A stretch of DNA of 64,000 nt, taken from positions 33,056,032 to 33,120,031 of the forward strand of contig NC_091947.1 in assembly GCF_041260155.1 (NCBI RefSeq), in the 5' to 3' direction. This DNA comes from Ptychodera flava. Its lineage: Eukaryota > Hemichordata > Enteropneusta > Ptychoderidae. Each line of letters opens with the position of its first letter. Positions within the stretch are counted from its first letter, which is position 1. Made by a program: the position numbers and the translations under genes. Below, one piece after another: positions 60,051 through 64,000 of the stretch. The notes under the pieces are model-generated. The model was not told the DNA's origin. It did not search any database and saw only the letters and a program-made list of their open reading frames with translations.

Positions 60051-61020
60051 CTGTGAAGTGACAAGATGAAAGATTTAGGGATTTCAACTGAAATTGATCA
60101 CAGAGAAGTGATCTCCTGCTGTAAGATGTTATTATCAGAAGAAAGCTCTTTAAATTCTGAAATTATCATCATTGGTATTTTTGATTCAATATTCTATAAT
60201 TTCAATATGGCATAGAAATTCTGATAAAAAGCAAATCTATATATCAACCAAATTCTCAAAGTACAATTTGATCTGCCTGAAGTGTCAAACTGATCAAGAA
60301 ACCATAACCCTTGTTCTCAATTTGAAAGTGTTGATTATTTTTCAAAACAGATCTGAAAATGAAAACAATAATATTGCCTGACTTTAATTTGATACATATA
60401 ATTTTATTTTTAATTTGTATCATAAAAAATACCACCGATGAATTGATTTTGATTAGATGGTCTGCCTAAGGCTTGCCTTGGCTTGGCAGTTTGCCAAGTG
60501 TTATCCTTATTTGGTGTATTTGATCCTGACAGACCAATACTATCAACAGCTAGTCCAAGTAAGATGGAACACCTCATAGCTTTGATCATATGTTCACAGC
60601 TTGACTTGAGTTCTTTACATGATGTATGGACTCGCTCTAGTCATTATTCAACTCGTGGCACTTCTAACACTGGCAAATACATTTGTAAATTATTTGAACA
60701 TATATCTCAATATTATTTATCTGCTTTCTTGAACATATAATTGAAAACTGTACCAAGCACATTTATCATATACTTGAAATTTCCGCTGATATTACTGAAA
60801 TAGTGGTGCGGCATAACCAAAATTTTCATAACAATTGTGCATTTTGTGATAAAAGCATGAAATTGGTAGGAATGTAGATTATCATAATATAAATCAATTT
60901 GGATACCGAGCCACCACAGGTTGAGCCTCGTTCTGGTTTGGCGGCCATTTTTAAATATGGCGACCATCAGTCACTATAAAATCCCATAGTTGCTGCTTTA
61001 CGGATGATTCTGTAGGAATA
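60051..61020 (-). other. Guanylyl cyclase intron
   Basis: No exon of the kinase-homology domain was recognised. The plus frame 60483-60740 and minus frame 60713-60967 have no family pattern. Confidence 0.4.
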
Positions 61021-61021
61021 G

Positions 61022-62775
61022 GTATGGAAGACCGGTCACGACATGCGACATGCGACCTGCGACTTCAAAACTGCGACCTGCGTGTTTGTCAAACTGCGAC
61101 CTGCGACTTCACAACTGCGACATGCGACAACAACACGTAACGTTTCATGGTGTTTTCCTCAGTATTAGATTGGAGGCGTCTTGCGTGAACTTTAATCCTT
61201 TGAGCGCCAAAGTCTATTTTTGTCCCCTTTATATAATAAACCCCTGTCAATTTTTCTCCAATTTTTGCAAAAAAATTGGGAAAAACCTGTAGCCAATGAA
61301 ATGTGATGTCGATTTGGTCCAAAATTATCAAAAAATTACAGAAAAATCATACAATTGGTAAAATTTTGCACTAAAATTTTGGTGGGAGAAAATTACAGTG
61401 CTCAAAGGGTAAAACGTGGAAAGGAGATTTAACGTTCAACATCGATCAATTAATAAGCCATTGCTTTCGCTTTGGTAAATCGTTCACCAAGTCTGGCAAA
61501 ACTCAATTCATGTACACACCAGTTCACTCATTTTCATCTGGAGAGATAATTTTATGACGGAAATGTTGACAGTCCGTGTTAATGCATGGAAAATAATATG
61601 CTACGTGATAGGCATTTATATGTTTAGGCCTTATTTAATTTCAAATTATTTTAGATATTCTTCGTCTGCCTTACCTCGCTTCTTTCCTTATGTTATCGAC
61701 AAACTTTTGATTTTTAGAAATCTCTGGTATTTATCCTCATTTCACTGTGGTATAACCATCTAGCTGTCTGTTTAATTCATCAGTTGTCCCCCCTGTATCA
61801 TAACTGCGTCAGTGTCATTGCAAACATTCGAATTTTCAGTTATTGTCGTTCATTTTCTAACATTTCCAGTTTTGTTCCAATTCTCTAGTGATTGATCATC
61901 GGATGTTGCCATCTTTTCGTCTAATTTCATTTTTACTTTTCGTCAAAAAATCGAATTGATCCAACTTTTGTTCAGTTGGAAAAATAAAAATATTCTTACT
62001 TGTTAACTTCGGACTACATTTGTCTACACAAATAACATATGCAAAGTAAAGCAGTTAAAATAATACTGATATTGACAGAAGTGCAAACATATTTGCTAAC
62101 CATGAATAGCCAGAGACCGACTCAAGTTCTTTATAGATAACGCGAGTTAAAACTGTAAAACAGGACATAATTAAACCCTCCTACAATCCTATTTTCAGTC
62201 TTTAAGCCTAATATGTACATACTATAATATGTACATATTATTTTTTGTGTGTATATAATATTTTAGATCATGTAGGCAGAAAAGTTCCAGAAACTATTAA
62301 ACACTGATGTAGACGTTTAAAACCCTATTGCTATTGCATTATTTCAGATCGGTTTGCCTTTCGTAAGAAGGAAAATAAATTTGTGCTCTTCGTTTGTGGA
62401 ATTCTCTACCGTCACAGCTTCACGCACTTCTATCGCTGGTTGAATTCTTTCGCTGGCCGATTTTTGCGTAGGCCAGCGGTGCGAAAATAATGCTCTGGTC
62501 GCGAGAATGCGGTAAACCGGCTGTTTTAATATAGTGCAATGGTGTCCCTCGTGTTTTTCAGGCTCGTGTTCAGAGCAATGGTGCGAACAAATCAAGACTG
62601 ATATCGCAGTTTGACAAACACGCAGGACGCAGGTCGCTGTTGTGAAGTCGCAGGTTAGGCCTACGCCTTGGTCTAAATGCCGAAGTCGCAGGTCGTATGT
62701 TTCAAACTCGCAGGACGCAGGTCGCAGTTTTGAAGTCGCAGGTCGCATGTCGCATGTCGTGACCGGTCTTCCATA
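61022..62775. mobile_element. 1.75-kb element with tandem-repeat inverted ends (TGCGAC type)
   Basis: Left end TATGGAAGACCGGTCACGAC continues into repeated GCGACATGCGAC / GCGACCTGCGACTTC units to about 61135. The right end (about 62600-62775) is the reverse complement, ending GTCGTGACCGGTCTTCCATA. The ends are built of 9-20-base tandem units, a foldback-type design. TA borders both outer ends and may be the target duplication. The inside of about 1.5 kb has no recognised transposase. Confidence 0.75.
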
Positions 62776-63014
62776 AATAGCAGTTCGTTACCACTCTAAA
62801 TTTGGAGGGTCGTTTGCGCAATCGCAGATTGGATGACCTCGGTGAACTTTGATATGCGCATGCGTATTCAATCCCAGAATGCATCAAACAGATTACAGTG
62901 GGAATCTATGTACGTACGTGTTGCCTACGTTATCTGACGCGGAAATGGACGATGACCGGCCACAGTGCAGCCGGGCACGGTCCCTCCACCCGTGAGCCGG
63001 GTAAAGAATTACAG

Positions 63015-63710
63015 TCAACTCGCACCTTTCCCAACCCGCCCAGAACCAACTTGCCCAATTCCAACTCGCCCGATGCCAAGTTGCTCGTTGTTTGAGATGT
63101 AGTTGTAGATTCCATGTACGCAAACCCGATGGCCCGAGGCCAGCTAGCTCTGCCCATGTGGTGGGAGGCCGTATAACGCCGGTAACACACAGCCCTGCCA
63201 TGCAGAGCTAGAGGCCAGCTATTTTCATGCCGAGCCAGTAACTCGTAAAAGACGGTCCTACTGTTCCTAAAGACATGAGCCAGTAACTGCAGTAACTTTC
63301 CCTATACGTAAAGAAACCGAACGAAATTTATTCTTTCAAGAGATTTGCAAAACATGAAATTCGCAAAATAAAAACTTTTCCGCGTTGGCACATATTTCAA
63401 GCCCTAGCCGCACCTATGGTTCTCAATGTTAGAAATATTTGTTGTAGCTGTTTTAAGAAATAAAACTTTTTTTATGTACCAAGTACTCATAAATATTGCA
63501 AAATAGTATCGGGCGAGTTGGCATCGGGCGAGTCCACAGTTGCGAGTGGAGTGATACGTACCGGCCGCCGCGTACTATGCATATAATAATTGGAAGTTCC
63601 AATTATTATATGCATAGTACGCGGCGGCCGGTACGTATCACTCCACTCGCAACTGTGGGCGAGTCGGTATCGGGCGAGTTGGAATCGGACGAGTTGGAAT
63701 CGGGTAATTA
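63015..63710. mobile_element. About 700-bp foldback element with minisatellite ends and central-right palindrome
   Basis: About 63015-63095 carries CAACTCGCCCGATGCC-type units; about 63505-63710 carries the reverse complement, GGCATCGGGCGAGTTGG-type units, several times. The right array is interrupted by the 125-bp palindrome at 63534-63658. Same design as the neighbour at 61-62.8 kb but a different unit. No coding seen. Outer borders are approximate. Confidence 0.6.
63534..63658. repeat. Perfect 125-bp palindrome
   Basis: Two 62-base arms, starting CCACAGTTGCGAGTGGAGTG and ending with its exact reverse complement, around a single G at 63596. I find no mismatch. The arms include the GC-rich CCGGCCGCCGCG and the AT-rich ATGCATATAATAATT. 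Confidence 0.9.
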
Positions 63711-64000
63711 GGTTGTTTACATACCAATTTCAAGCTGATTTAGACCTCAATGTTCGCTTTGCCGTACATTTTCGTCCGTGTTCATAACTGAGCGCCCATT
63801 CATTGGTAAATTCCCGGGGACAATTCATTGGTATTATCACTGTATGTACTGTAATGATGAAGTTTCGGAATGCGAATTAAGTTGAACTTGAAGGCGACGT
63901 GCAAAGTAACTGATTTCACTCCGTGCCCAATGTGTCTAGGTCGGTTCTGAATGTGTGACATACACGTGTTTGACTAACAGCAGTGTATCTGTATTAAAAC

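Noticed and set aside
60483-60967. Kinase-homology exon of the guanylyl cyclase
   Set aside because: Neither strand shows a kinase-homology motif or an exon ending in phase 2 that could join 60050.
62930-63201. Overlapping minus-strand open frames of 86-102 aa
   Set aside because: They run through the inverted minisatellite end of the foldback element; Trp/Gly-rich content reflects the repeat.

Overview
The window looks like nuclear DNA from an animal, probably an invertebrate deuterostome such as a hemichordate or lancelet. I cannot name the species. The evidence is AT-rich sequence, split genes with GT-AG introns of 0.3-3 kb, animal gene families (CHMP3, receptor guanylyl cyclase, cholinesterase-type esterase, Ig-domain receptor) and many short inverted-repeat transposons. 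No prokaryotic operon, CRISPR array or rRNA was seen. Exon joins were worked out by hand from splice signals and reading phase. In every gene the phases close exactly, but any edge could be off by a base or two.

Layout. 370-4285 (+): five-exon secreted protein of 238 aa with an ML/GM2-activator-like C-terminal half. 6947-13779 (-): seven-exon type I membrane protein of 574 aa with a signal peptide, two Ig-like domains, a farnesoic-acid-O-methyltransferase-type (FAMeT) domain, one membrane helix and a Lys/His-rich tail; every intron but the last is phase 1. 14772-17999 (-): three-exon secreted carboxylesterase of 566 aa. 18.9-30.9 kb: transposon-rich gap with a 716-bp foldback element, a non-autonomous LTR element (21.0-23.4 kb), a degenerate 80-bp tandem repeat (23.9-24.4 kb), a (TA)n tract and a 5'-truncated LINE (25.1-27.3 kb). 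30889-34040 (-): a decaying copy of the esterase with its two last exons, an in-frame stop and no first exon; its intron holds an array of about 160-bp units ending in an ACGG microsatellite. 35917-44444 (+): complete six-exon CHMP3 (ESCRT-III) with a GC-AG first intron and transposon-like insertions in its introns. 50499-60050 (-): the 3' six exons of a receptor guanylyl cyclase, convergent with CHMP3, with its 5' part beyond the right edge. 61-64 kb: two adjacent elements whose inverted ends are made of short tandem repeats, the second containing a perfect 125-bp palindrome.

The genes do not form an obvious pathway. Three encode secreted or surface proteins, one a membrane-remodelling subunit and one a cGMP-producing receptor. 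The most unusual features are the Ig-Ig-FAMeT receptor, the tandem-repeat-ended foldback elements with the perfect palindrome, and the pearl/Helentron-like element inside the esterase relic.
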